Source of the DNA: Methanoregula sp. UBA276
Lineage (GTDB): Archaea > Halobacteriota > Methanomicrobia > Methanomicrobiales > Methanospirillaceae
Assembly (NCBI GenBank): GCA_002508495.1
Contig: DANA01000095.1
Span: 2,092-23,279, forward strand
DNA: 21,188 bases
Reading direction: 5' to 3'
The notes under the pieces were generated by a model that did not search any database, had not been told where the DNA came from, and worked only from the letters and a program-made list of their open reading frames with translations. The first letter of the stretch is position 1; every line of letters begins with the position of its first letter. Both the position numbers and the translations under genes were made by a program. This document shows, one piece after another, positions 7,288 through 15,128 of the stretch.

Positions 7288-7495
7288 GATCAAGGTCTAC
7301 CGGGCCATGCACGACCTCACGCAGGAGGACCTTGCCCAGGCTATCGGCGTCACCCGGCAGACCATCCTTGCTATCGAGAAAGGCAAGTACGTCCCGAGTC
7401 TCGACCTCGCGTTCAGGATTGCGCGGAGGTTCGATGTGAGCGTGGAGGACGTATTCCAGTACGACGAAGAGCCGCGTACGGTCGATATCGACTGA
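7277..7495 (+). CDS. Small XRE-family HTH regulator
   Basis: A 72-residue Cro/C1-type protein that is almost entirely one helix-turn-helix domain: LTQEDLAQAIGVTRQTILAI (residues about 14-33) covers helices 2 and 3, followed by EKGKYVPSLDLAFRIARRF, the usual end of the domain, and a short acidic tail. The start at 7277 is preferred over the longer frame at 7247 because GGGAG precedes it closely and the domain begins there. It overlaps the DUF2178 gene and is probably co-translated with it. Targets are unknown; its own promoter and the tandem palindromes at 7595-7628 are candidates. Confidence 0.88.
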   Translation: MRNKIKVYRAMHDLTQEDLAQAIGVTRQTILAIEKGKYVPSLDLAFRIARRFDVSVEDVFQYDEEPRTVDID

Positions 7496-7540
7496 TCTCC
7501 ACCCCCTGAGTTTCCTGCGTGCGCTCCTGCATCAGGAACC

Positions 7541-7560
7541 GTAAAAAACCCTGTTTTTCT
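7541..7560 (+). terminator. Terminator after the HTH gene
   Basis: AAAAAA-CCCTG-TTTTT forms an A/T stem ending in five Ts (7554-7558), about 45 bases after the HTH stop. Confidence 0.4.
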
Positions 7561-7588
7561 TGTCATGTTTCCCGGATAAATCAGAATG

Positions 7589-7628
7589 TTTATATTACAA
7601 AATGTAAAACACTCTTTACAAAATGTTA
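7589..7628 (+). promoter_or_regulatory. Promoter with two tandem 13-bp palindromic operators
   Basis: A TATA box TTTATATT (7589-7596) is followed by TTACA-AAA-TGTAA (7595-7607), a perfect inverted repeat, and by a second copy TTACA-AAA-TGTTA (7616-7628) that differs by one base. Their centres are 21 bp apart, two helical turns, so two dimers would bind on the same DNA face. The second copy covers the expected transcription start (about 7618-7622). The arrangement fits cooperative repression of the gene at 7676. The regulator is not known. Confidence 0.7.
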
Positions 7629-7675
7629 GCAAATTATTCCACATCATGGAGTGAAAATCAGGAGTGACCGGAAAT

Positions 7676-8329
7676 ATGCGAACCCCAAGAACCTATTATG
7701 CAGCCATTGCGGCCTTCTGTGCCGTATGCCTTGTTATCGGATTTGCCGGTGCAACCGACCAGAGTGCACCGGAGAAGATCCCGTACCCGAAAAACTGGAC
7801 CGGAAAAGCCGGTGACAAAATTGGCCAACCGTTCTCCGCCGAACAGATGATCCTGCATCTTGAAGAGAACGGTATCGATGTCACCGAAGTGAAGGCAGCC
7901 CTTGCGAACGGCGACACAGATGCGGTGAAAGAATGGTTTGCAAAGCAGGGAAGACCGGACCGGAACCCGGACAAAGAAACCCCGGACTTTGCAGCACATA
8001 TCGCCCGGTTTGAAGAGAACGGTATCGATGTCACTGAAGTGAAGGCAGCCCTTGCGAATGGCGACACCGATGCGGTGAAAGAATGGTTTGCAAAGCAGGG
8101 AAGACCGGACCGGAACCCGGACAAAGGAACCCCGGACTTTGCAGCACATATCGCCCGGCTTGAAGAGAACGGCATCGATGTCACCGAAGTAAAAGCCGCT
8201 CTTGCGAATGGCGACACCGATGCGGTAAAAGAATGGCTGGATACCCACATGGGCGAAGGGCGACCCGGCGACGGTTCGCAATTCCGTGAAGGAAAGCAGG
8301 GTCACCGGGCCGGAGAGGCCGGCCAGTGA
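7676..8329 (+). CDS. Secreted protein with 50-residue tandem repeats
   Basis: A 217-residue protein with an N-terminal signal or anchor sequence (about residues 7-26, ending near AGA) followed by a soluble, charged region. Three repeats begin near residues 62, 112 and 162; the core is ENGIDVTEVKAALANGD then TDAVKEWF. The first two units are 50 residues each and nearly identical, the third is partial and more diverged. Linkers are rich in P, R, D and N (GRPDRNPDK), and the C-terminus is hydrophilic. The repeat looks alpha-helical; I do not recognise an established family. The ATG at 7676 is chosen because AGGAGTGA ends 8 bases before it; a GTG at 7664 is possible. It lies behind the tandem operators and ahead of the ABC export block. 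Function unknown. Confidence 0.8.
   Translation: MRTPRTYYAAIAAFCAVCLVIGFAGATDQSAPEKIPYPKNWTGKAGDKIGQPFSAEQMILHLEENGIDVTEVKAALANGDTDAVKEWFAKQGRPDRNPDKETPDFAAHIARFEENGIDVTEVKAALANGDTDAVKEWFAKQGRPDRNPDKGTPDFAAHIARLEENGIDVTEVKAALANGDTDAVKEWLDTHMGEGRPGDGSQFREGKQGHRAGEAGQ
7861..8240 (+). repeat. 150-bp in-frame tandem repeat
   Basis: Units start at 7861, 8011 and 8161, exactly 150 bp apart. Units 1 and 2 differ at 5 of 150 positions by my count, while the third is partial (about 80 bp) and has more synonymous changes. This indicates a recent duplication of the first unit within an older repeat. Confidence 0.9.
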
Positions 8330-8336
8330 AGCGTCT

Positions 8337-8365
8337 CCTGCCAGGAAACCTTTTTTCCCGGCAGG
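8337..8365 (+). terminator. Stem-loop after the repeat-protein gene
   Basis: CCTGCCAGGAAA (8337-8348) pairs with TTTCCCGGCAGG (8354-8365) with one mismatch and a 5-base loop, starting 7 bases after the stop. No strong T-tract follows, so it may be a processing or attenuation structure rather than a full terminator. Confidence 0.5.
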
Positions 8366-8442
8366 CTTTGGGATACATTCCCTGAGCAGGATACGAAGTA
8401 ATCAGAAATAACAAAAAAAATTTTTCAAGAGAGCATCCATTC

Positions 8443-9825
8443 ATGAATACCACACAATCACCGTCAGAACACCCTCCGAAAAAGACCACGCCATCACGAT
8501 CGACCGGCCGTAGTTCACCCAGGTGGGCACAGGGAATCCTCTGCATCTTTTTGCTGGCAGCAGTCCTTACCGGAACCGCAGCAGCATATGCGACCCCCGA
8601 AACCATCGAAGCCGCATCGAATGTCTATGTATCCGATGTCACCTTTTCGCCCGGCACATTTTTCCCGGGCGATGAGGGAACAATCACGGTCAAAGTGACA
8701 AACGGCAATACCGGTACGGGCGTTGTTGTCAGTCACGCGACCCTCTATGACGATGATCATGCCTTTGTTGTAACCAGTTCGCCGTTCTCGACGTCAGCCA
8801 GTATCGGCCCGGGGCAGACACAGGCGTTCACGTTCGGGGTAACGGCTGACGCGATTGCTGATGGAACGTTCTACCCCATATTCTCGATCAGTTTCCGTGA
8901 CGCCGACAGCCTGTGGTACCGGACAACGGTCCGGGTAGAGGACGCCCCGCTCGAACTGACGATCACGGAACGGCCCGACACATTCACGGAAGGAGGAAAA
9001 AAGACCGTTACGGTGCTCGTCTGGAACCCGCGGGAGTCAACGGTCCGCTCTGTTACCATTGTTCCCGCCGGCAGCGGGATCAGCACCACCCCGCTGAAAG
9101 GCTATGTCGGGGATCTCGGAGCCGGGGAATCAAAGGAAGTGATATTCGAAGTCACTCCAACAGAGGAGACCCCGCTCACCTTCACGGCAGAATACTATAA
9201 CGGGAACAACGAGCACGAAGTTGCTATCACAATCCCGGTATCCTTCGGCCATGACAAGACGGGTGCTGAAATCGTGGTCAATAATGTCGAGAGCACCGGC
9301 TCATCGGGATCGATGACCATCAAGGGCGACGTGACCAACAATGGTCTTACCGATGCCAAATCAGTTATCGTCACGGTAGGCAGCCCGGCAACAGGTGTCA
9401 ACCCCAATCCGGTCTATGCTATCGGCAACCTCGAACCCGATGACTTCTCCAGCTTTGAAGTCACGTACACCATGCCCGGTGGAGGGGATATCCCGCTGGT
9501 TGTCGAATACAAGGATGTTGACGGGAACGTATTTACCGAAAAGTTCTCGATCAACACCGGCAGCAACGTGGTCACGGGAGCATCGGGTGCCGTGCAGGGC
9601 GTTGCAGTTGCAGGGCAGGCGTCGACCGGTCAAAAGCGGAACGGCGGCATGTTCGGCTCGTTTGGTTCCGGCATGAACCAGGTCCCGGTCACCGAGATCG
9701 TCATCATCCTGGCAGCACTGGTCGCCCTTGTCGTTGCATGGAAGAAGGGACTGCTCAAAAAAGTTGCGGACCGGTTCCGGAAACCTGCTGATGCTGATGC
9801 CGATACCATGCCGGATGAGCCCTGA
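8443..9825 (+). CDS. Membrane-anchored COG1361-like surface protein
   Basis: This 460-residue protein has a cytoplasmic basic N-terminus, a hydrophobic segment at about 28-50 (signal or anchor), a long extracytoplasmic region made of beta-sandwich domains, a second membrane helix at about 415-436, and a basic then acidic C-terminal tail. The repeated pattern of strands (GDEGTITVKVTNGNTGTG, GGKKTVTVLVWNPRES, SMTIKGDVTNNGLTDAK) is that of COG1361/CARDB-type Ig-like domains in archaeal surface proteins; about three domains are visible at 55-165, 170-270 and 275-375. It sits 23 bp upstream of an ABC ATPase, followed by a MacB-like permease, so it is probably an extracytoplasmic partner of that transporter, analogous in position to MacA adaptors but unrelated in fold. 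The role is inferred from context. Confidence 0.8.
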   Translation: MNTTQSPSEHPPKKTTPSRSTGRSSPRWAQGILCIFLLAAVLTGTAAAYATPETIEAASNVYVSDVTFSPGTFFPGDEGTITVKVTNGNTGTGVVVSHATLYDDDHAFVVTSSPFSTSASIGPGQTQAFTFGVTADAIADGTFYPIFSISFRDADSLWYRTTVRVEDAPLELTITERPDTFTEGGKKTVTVLVWNPRESTVRSVTIVPAGSGISTTPLKGYVGDLGAGESKEVIFEVTPTEETPLTFTAEYYNGNNEHEVAITIPVSFGHDKTGAEIVVNNVESTGSSGSMTIKGDVTNNGLTDAKSVIVTVGSPATGVNPNPVYAIGNLEPDDFSSFEVTYTMPGGGDIPLVVEYKDVDGNVFTEKFSINTGSNVVTGASGAVQGVAVAGQASTGQKRNGGMFGSFGSGMNQVPVTEIVIILAALVALVVAWKKGLLKKVADRFRKPADADADTMPDEP

Positions 9826-9848
9826 TTTACCATAAACGGGCTGATCTC

Positions 9849-10529
9849 ATGAAAGAAGTACCGGTAATTGAACTGGCCGATGTATCCAAGATTTATCCGC
9901 TCCCTTCCGGCGACGTAGTGGCACTCGACCACCTCTCGGTCCGGATCGACCGGGGAGAGTTTGTTGCCATCATGGGCCCCTCGGGCTCGGGTAAGTCAAC
10001 CCTCCTCAACCAGATCGGGGGGCTGGATGTCCCGACTTCAGGGACGCTGAAGATCACCGGCAGGAACATACGGAAGATGTCGGATGAGGAACTCACCAGC
10101 CTCCGGCTCAATGCCATCGGGTACATCTTCCAGAAGTTCAACCTGATAGCGCTCCTCTCCGCGTACGAGAACGTCGAGTACCCCTACATCCTCAAACAAC
10201 GGTGCAATGATACCACCGGCCGGGTCAGCAGGCTGCTCGAAGACGTGGGGATCGACCGGCGCATGGCCGAACACAAACCGGCCGAACTCTCAGGAGGGCA
10301 GCAGCAGCGCGTTGCCATAGCGCGGGCGCTGGTCAATGACCCTGCTATCCTCCTCTGCGATGAACCGACCGGCAACCTCGATACAAAGACCGGCGCCCAG
10401 ATCATGGAGATGCTCAAGGACCTGCACCGGCAGGGCCGGACGGTCATCATCGTCACGCATGACCCGGCTGTGGGCGATCAGGCAGAACGGATCATCCGTA
10501 TCCGGGACGGACGGGTGGAGGAAGCATGA
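9849..10529 (+). CDS. ABC transporter ATPase, LolD/MacB type
   Basis: A 226-residue nucleotide-binding subunit with all motifs: Walker A GPSGSGKST (43-51), Q-loop Q95 in IFQKFNLI, signature LSGGQQQR (147-154), Walker B ILLCDEP (167-173), D-loop GNLD and switch histidine H204 in VTHD. The sequence FQKFNLI..LSAYENVEYP and the EPTGNLD context place it in the COG1136 LolD/MacB/FtsE group, which powers mechanotransmission or extrusion rather than classical import. It overlaps the permease gene by ATGA and is co-transcribed with the COG1361-like gene. A GGCTGATC segment upstream may act as a weak ribosome site. Cargo is unknown. Confidence 0.95.
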   Translation: MKEVPVIELADVSKIYPLPSGDVVALDHLSVRIDRGEFVAIMGPSGSGKSTLLNQIGGLDVPTSGTLKITGRNIRKMSDEELTSLRLNAIGYIFQKFNLIALLSAYENVEYPYILKQRCNDTTGRVSRLLEDVGIDRRMAEHKPAELSGGQQQRVAIARALVNDPAILLCDEPTGNLDTKTGAQIMEMLKDLHRQGRTVIIVTHDPAVGDQAERIIRIRDGRVEEA

Positions 10530-11755
10530 AGAACGATATCATCCTCCAGCTCTCGATCCGGAGCATCCGGCTGAATTTCCTGCGTTCGCTGCTTGCGGCC
10601 ATCGGCATCGTGATCGGCGTCGTTGCCATATCCTCGATGGGCATGATGGGGGCGAACATGACCCTGTCGGTCACGGAAGAGCTCTCTGCGATGGCCAATG
10701 TCCTTGTCGTCAAACCGGGTTCCGGCAGCAGCGGCGGTGGAGGAATGATGGGAGGGGGAGGGGCACCCGGCATGGGGGGGAGTTCTGATGAGGACGACTA
10801 TATCAGTAAAAGCCAGTTTGAGGATATCGAACGTACTGCCGGAAAGTACGGGCTGGTTTATCCTGTCTACCAGGAGAGCGAAACGATCGAAGTAAGCGAT
10901 CGCGAGGGGCATGCTACCATCTACGGTATGCGGGATGAGGATATGGCTTCGGTCCTGACCGTCGAGGAGGGGGCGCTGCCCAAGACCTCGAGTTCGGTTG
11001 TCATAGGGCCGACGCTTGCAGAAAACTACGGTCTCACGATTGGCAGCCGGATCACGCTTGGGGACGAGGATAAAAACGAGACGGTCCAGAAAGTCCGGGT
11101 CGTTGGTATCCTTGAAGAGAAGGGCATGTCCATGGACCTCAACAGTGACAGTGCGATCATCATGCCCGAGAAAGCATATGTCGGGCGGTTCGGTGGCGAG
11201 GATGAATACACGCAGGTCAACGTTATCTTGAGCGACATTGATGACGCTGATGCCGCAACGGAAGCGATAGAGGACCAGCTGAACCGGAAGGAGGAGGAGG
11301 TTGCCGTCCAGGACAGCAGCCGGATGATGGACAGTATCACGTCAACAGTGAGTACCCTGACGACCTTCGTCATGGCAATTGCCGGCATCTCCCTGCTCGT
11401 TGCGGCAACATCCATCTTCAATGTGATGATGATGTCGGTGACCGAACGGGTACGCGAGATCGGGATCTTACGGAGCATCGGCACCCAGAAAAGCGAGGTT
11501 CTCCGGATGTTCATCTACGAGGCGGTCATCCTCGGCCTTGTGGGGGCCGGCATCGGGGCGGTGATGAGCCTTATCCTTGGGTGGCTCGTCGTCCTTGTCA
11601 TGGTCGGGACAACGAAGTTCTTCTTCATGGCAGAGAGCCTCATCTACGTGCCGATGGCGATGCTCATCGGGGTTGCCATCTGCATCTTCTCGGGCGTGTA
11701 CCCTGCCTGGCGTGCGGCAAACCTCGACCCCATCGAGGCGCTCCGGGCGGACTGA
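10526..11755 (+). CDS. MacB/FtsX-type ABC permease
   Basis: A 409-residue permease with MacB topology: TM1 at about 18-45, a large extracytoplasmic MacB_PCD domain (about 46-275), and three C-terminal membrane helices (about 279-303, 328-360, 374-393) forming the FtsX domain. The coupling segment TERVREIGILRSIGT (306-320) and the C-terminal YPAWRAANLDPIEALR (392-407) are family hallmarks. It lacks the N-terminal ATPase of E. coli MacB; that function is the adjacent gene. Unusual is a glycine/methionine/serine-rich loop at 65-86 just after TM1 (GSGSSGGGGMMGGGGAPGMGG) followed by an acidic SSDEDD patch. The protein probably transmits ATP-driven conformational change to the extracytoplasmic side, to export or release a substrate from the membrane. 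Cargo unknown. Confidence 0.93.
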   Translation: MKNDIILQLSIRSIRLNFLRSLLAAIGIVIGVVAISSMGMMGANMTLSVTEELSAMANVLVVKPGSGSSGGGGMMGGGGAPGMGGSSDEDDYISKSQFEDIERTAGKYGLVYPVYQESETIEVSDREGHATIYGMRDEDMASVLTVEEGALPKTSSSVVIGPTLAENYGLTIGSRITLGDEDKNETVQKVRVVGILEEKGMSMDLNSDSAIIMPEKAYVGRFGGEDEYTQVNVILSDIDDADAATEAIEDQLNRKEEEVAVQDSSRMMDSITSTVSTLTTFVMAIAGISLLVAATSIFNVMMMSVTERVREIGILRSIGTQKSEVLRMFIYEAVILGLVGAGIGAVMSLILGWLVVLVMVGTTKFFFMAESLIYVPMAMLIGVAICIFSGVYPAWRAANLDPIEALRAD

Positions 11756-11871
11756 CCCCCCGCCCCGGTTTTCCCGGCTACAAACGGCCGGTAATCTCTC
11801 TTTTGTACCATCGTGCTGCTTGCGCTGTTCCCTGGTATGAGCAGAATTATCGGCCGGCACCTGCCGGGTCC

Positions 11872-11912
11872 CCGCCGGAAACCGGGACATTCCTGCTCCG
11901 GTTTTCCGGCGG
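11872..11912 (+). terminator. Long GC-rich stem-loop after the ABC operon
   Basis: CCGCCGGAAACCGG (11872-11885) pairs with CCGGTTTTCCGGCGG (11898-11912) with a single bulge and a 12-base loop. It lies about 115 bases after the permease stop. Only short A/T sequence follows, so termination is uncertain. Confidence 0.45.
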
Positions 11913-12173
11913 AATTTAAAAAGGAATATAAGGTCTTGGGATGAGCCTATTTGCGAGATAGTTTTCGGAAATTCTCTAAAAAGAACCGTATCCCCCGTCA
12001 CGGGTTGAAAAATGCAGGTTTTTTTAGATAAAATCCTGAAAAGATCCTGAAAAATTTTTTAAGAAAAGCATTATCATCTCTCCATCCTATTCACAGCCAT
12101 CAGATAATTAAAAAAAGCAGGTGTGCCTCTTGCAATTCCAGCAATCAAACCGGCGATTTACGAGGATAACCGT
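11913..12173 (+). promoter_or_regulatory. AT-rich upstream region of ppdK
   Basis: The region is AT-rich, unlike its flanks, with several TATA-like stretches: AATTTAAAAA (11913-11922), AAAAATTTTTTAAG (12050-12063) and ATAATTAAAA (12105-12114). The last would place the start near 12135 and leave a leader of about 40 bases with GAGGAT (12161-12166). A T7 run near 12019-12025 could serve as a terminator. No operator-like palindrome was found. Confidence 0.4.
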
Positions 12174-14936
12174 ATGACCAGGAAATGGGTATATGCCTTC
12201 AATGAAGGTGACGGGAAAAACAAGAAGCTGTTGGGCGGTAAAGGTGCCAACCTCTGCGAGATGACGCAGATCGGCCTGCGGGTCCCGCCCGGTTTTGTGA
12301 TCACGACCGAGGCATGCCTAGCCTACCTTGCCGATCCCGGGCGCGTGCTCCCGGATGGAGTCATGGAGCAGGTCCAGCATGAACTAGCAGCCGTGGAAAA
12401 GAAGAGCGGACTCACGTTCGGCGGCCGTAACAACCCGCTCCTGGTCTCGGTGCGTTCCGGCTCAGCGATGTCCATGCCGGGCATGATGGACACGATCCTT
12501 AACCTTGGCCTGAATGCCGAGACCCTGCAGGGGCTCATCGAAAAGACCGGCAACGAGCGGTTCTGCTACGACGCCTACCGGCGCTTCATCCAGCTCTTCG
12601 GGAAAGTTGCCCTGGGTGTTCACGAGGAAGACTTTGACCTTGAATTCAATGCGGTCAAGGAAAAAGCCGGTGCCCGGCACGATGTCGATCTCTCGGCAAA
12701 AGACCTTGCCGAGATCGCAGAGCGGTTCCTCGCGGTCGTGAAGCGGAGCACGGGAAAGCCGTTCCCGCATGACCCGTCCGATCAGCTGGAGATCGCCATC
12801 CGTGCGGTCTTCAATTCGTGGATGGGGAAGCGTGCCGTGGACTACCGGCGCGAGTTCAGGATCACGCCCGAGATGGCCAACGGCACTGCGGTCAACGTGG
12901 TCGAGATGGTCTTTGGCAACATGGGCAACGACTCGGCAACCGGTGTCGGGTTCACCCGTGACCCGGGCACGGGAGAGAACGTCCTCTACGGCGAATACCT
13001 GGTCAATGCGCAGGGCGAGGACGTGGTTGCCGGTATACGGACCCCGAAACCGGTAGCTGCCATGGCCGAGGAGATGCCGGCCCTCCATGCCCAGCTCGTC
13101 GACCTCCGCAACAAGCTCGAATCCCATTACAAGGAAGTGCAGGACTTCGAGTTCACCATCGAGAAAGGCACCCTCTACTGCCTCCAGACCAGAAACGGCA
13201 AGATGAACGCATCGGCACTGGTGAAGACCTCGGTCGGGATGGTGGAGGAAGGGCTCATCGACAAGCGGGCAGCCCTGTTACGGATCCAGCCGGAGATGCT
13301 CGAACAGCTCCTCTTTCCCCGGCTGGACCCCCAGGCAAAAATCCAGCCGATAGCAAAAGGGCTGCCGGCATCGCCCGGGGTCGCGACCGGCATTGCGGTC
13401 TTCGATGCCGACCGGGCCGAGAAACTCGGCCGGACCGGCCGGCGTGTCATCCTTGTCCGTGAGGAGACCAAGCCTGAAGATATCCACGGGTTCTTTGCAT
13501 CGCAGGGGATCCTGACGAGCCGGGGCGGGAAGACTTCCCATGCTGCGGTCGTTGCCCGGGGCATGGGCAAGCCCTGCGTCTCGGGTGCCGAAGGCATCCA
13601 GGTCGATGTCAAGTCCCGCCTTGCCCGGGCTGGTACGGTCGAGTTTGGCGAGGGCACCCTGATCACCATCGATGGCACAACCGGCGCGGTCTACCTGGGC
13701 GAGGTCCCGGTCATCGAGGCAGAGTTCTCGGAGGAGTTGTCAACCCTCCTTTCGTGGGCTGACGAGGTTGCACAGCTTGCCGTGATGGCCAATGCCGATA
13801 CGCCCAGTGATGCCGAGCGGGCAGTGAAGTTCGGTGCCATGGGAATCGGTCTCTGCCGGACCGAACGGATGTTCAACGGCGTCGAGCGCCTCCCGATCAT
13901 GATCGAGATGATCGTATCCGAGACCAGGGATGACCGGCAGGCTGCCCTTGACCAGCTCCTGCCCATCCAGCGTGAGGACTTCAAGGGGATATTCAGGGCC
14001 ATGGCCCCCCGGCCGGTTACCATCCGTCTCCTCGACCCGCCCATCCACGAGTTCCTTCCCTCCGAGCACCTGCTGGTCGATGAGCTCGAGGAACTGGAGA
14101 AACTCCGGGACATCCTCCGGGGCATGCGGGTCCTCTCCGACGCCGTGGTCTTCATGAACCATTCAAAGGAGGTCAAGCCGCTGGTCCAGAAGTTCACCGA
14201 CCCCGCGCTCGTTGACGAGGCCATAACCCGGAAAGAGGCGATCCTTGCCAAGGTCCGGGCCCTTCACGAGGTCAACCCCATGCTCGGGCACCGGGGTGTC
14301 CGGCTCGGCCTCACGTTCCCGGAGATCTACACGATGCAGATCCGGGCAATCCTCGAGGCCGCGGCCGAATGCCAGAAGGCAGGAATCGAGGTTCACCCCG
14401 AGATCATGGTCCCGCAGGTCTGCACTGCCCAGGAGCTGATGCGCGTGAAGGTGTGGGTTGACGAGATCCGGCGCGAGGTTGAGGAGAACTACAAGATCGT
14501 CCTCAACTTCAAATTCGGCTCCATGCTCGAAGTGGTCCGCGCCTGCATGCGGGCCGACAACCTTGCCGAGCAGGCGGAGTTCTTCAGCTTTGGCACCAAC
14601 GACTTAACACAGGCAACCTTCTCGTTCTCGCGCGAGGACGCCGAGAACAAGTTCCTCCCCATGTACAACCAGAGCGGGATCCTGCAGGACAACCCCTTCG
14701 AAGTGCTGGACGTCAAGGGTGTCGGCCGGCTCATGGAGCAGGCAGTCACGTGGGGACGCCGCGCCCGGCCGGGCATGAAAGTCGGTATCTGCGGGGAGCA
14801 CGGCGGGCACCCGGCATCGATTCGCTTCTGCCATTCCATCGGTCTTTCGTATGTCTCGTGCTCGGGCCCCCGCGTCCCCGTTGCCCGCCTCGCGGCAGCC
14901 CACGCGGCGCTGCTGGATGAGAAGAAGGCGGCGTGA
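12174..14936 (+). CDS. ppdK: Pyruvate, phosphate dikinase
   Basis: A 920-residue enzyme that converts pyruvate, ATP and Pi to PEP, AMP and PPi, feeding gluconeogenesis in the cytoplasm. The N-terminal ATP-grasp domain starts with KWVYAFNEGDGKNKKLLGGK and contains GGKGANLCEM; the central phosphohistidine domain carries GGKTSHAAVVARG with H456 as the phosphorylated histidine and the neighbouring T454 that regulatory kinases modify in plants; the C-terminal TIM barrel has SFGTNDLTQ and GICGEHGGHP with C873 as the catalytic cysteine. All three domains are complete; the length is about 45 residues above Clostridium symbiosum PPDK. The ATG at 12174 is chosen over the GTG at 12123 because GAGGATAAC precedes it and homologues begin at this point. 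T-tracts follow the stop. Confidence 0.96.
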   Translation: MTRKWVYAFNEGDGKNKKLLGGKGANLCEMTQIGLRVPPGFVITTEACLAYLADPGRVLPDGVMEQVQHELAAVEKKSGLTFGGRNNPLLVSVRSGSAMSMPGMMDTILNLGLNAETLQGLIEKTGNERFCYDAYRRFIQLFGKVALGVHEEDFDLEFNAVKEKAGARHDVDLSAKDLAEIAERFLAVVKRSTGKPFPHDPSDQLEIAIRAVFNSWMGKRAVDYRREFRITPEMANGTAVNVVEMVFGNMGNDSATGVGFTRDPGTGENVLYGEYLVNAQGEDVVAGIRTPKPVAAMAEEMPALHAQLVDLRNKLESHYKEVQDFEFTIEKGTLYCLQTRNGKMNASALVKTSVGMVEEGLIDKRAALLRIQPEMLEQLLFPRLDPQAKIQPIAKGLPASPGVATGIAVFDADRAEKLGRTGRRVILVREETKPEDIHGFFASQGILTSRGGKTSHAAVVARGMGKPCVSGAEGIQVDVKSRLARAGTVEFGEGTLITIDGTTGAVYLGEVPVIEAEFSEELSTLLSWADEVAQLAVMANADTPSDAERAVKFGAMGIGLCRTERMFNGVERLPIMIEMIVSETRDDRQAALDQLLPIQREDFKGIFRAMAPRPVTIRLLDPPIHEFLPSEHLLVDELEELEKLRDILRGMRVLSDAVVFMNHSKEVKPLVQKFTDPALVDEAITRKEAILAKVRALHEVNPMLGHRGVRLGLTFPEIYTMQIRAILEAAAECQKAGIEVHPEIMVPQVCTAQELMRVKVWVDEIRREVEENYKIVLNFKFGSMLEVVRACMRADNLAEQAEFFSFGTNDLTQATFSFSREDAENKFLPMYNQSGILQDNPFEVLDVKGVGRLMEQAVTWGRRARPGMKVGICGEHGGHPASIRFCHSIGLSYVSCSGPRVPVARLAAAHAALLDEKKAA

Positions 14937-14972
14937 TTTTTCAAATTTTTTTCCGGCCCGGTTTTTTTCCTC
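14937..14972 (+). terminator. Double oligo-T terminator of ppdK
   Basis: Directly after the TGA come T-runs at 14937-14941, 14946-14952 and 14962-14968, the last after a short GGCCCGG element. Confidence 0.65.
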
Positions 14973-15066
14973 TCTCACGCGCTCATTTTTGCCTGGAGCT
15001 TTTTTCCCTCCCGGCATTTCCCGGTTGATCTTTTCGGCCCTTCTGGTAGTACACCTGTTGAACGCG

Positions 15067-15106
15067 GATATATTTATTTAAAGACAAAAGAAATATTTTT
15101 TATAAA
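15067..15106 (+). promoter_or_regulatory. AT-rich promoter, likely leaderless transcript
   Basis: TATATTTATTTAAAG (15069-15083) and TTTTTATAAAG (15096-15106) are both TATA-like. The second lies about 25-30 bases before the ATG at 15129, which would put transcription start at or just before the start codon. No ribosome site is visible before this ATG, in agreement. Confidence 0.5.
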
Positions 15107-15128
15107 GTAAACCTGCATACATTCACGC

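Noticed and set aside
7861..8240. Possible CRISPR-like array
   Set aside because: The repeats are contiguous 150-bp coding units with no spacers.
7658..8305. Two antisense open frames with internal repeats over the repeat protein
   Set aside because: Their repeats mirror the 150-bp DNA repeat; the plus frame has the ribosome site, signal peptide and promoter.
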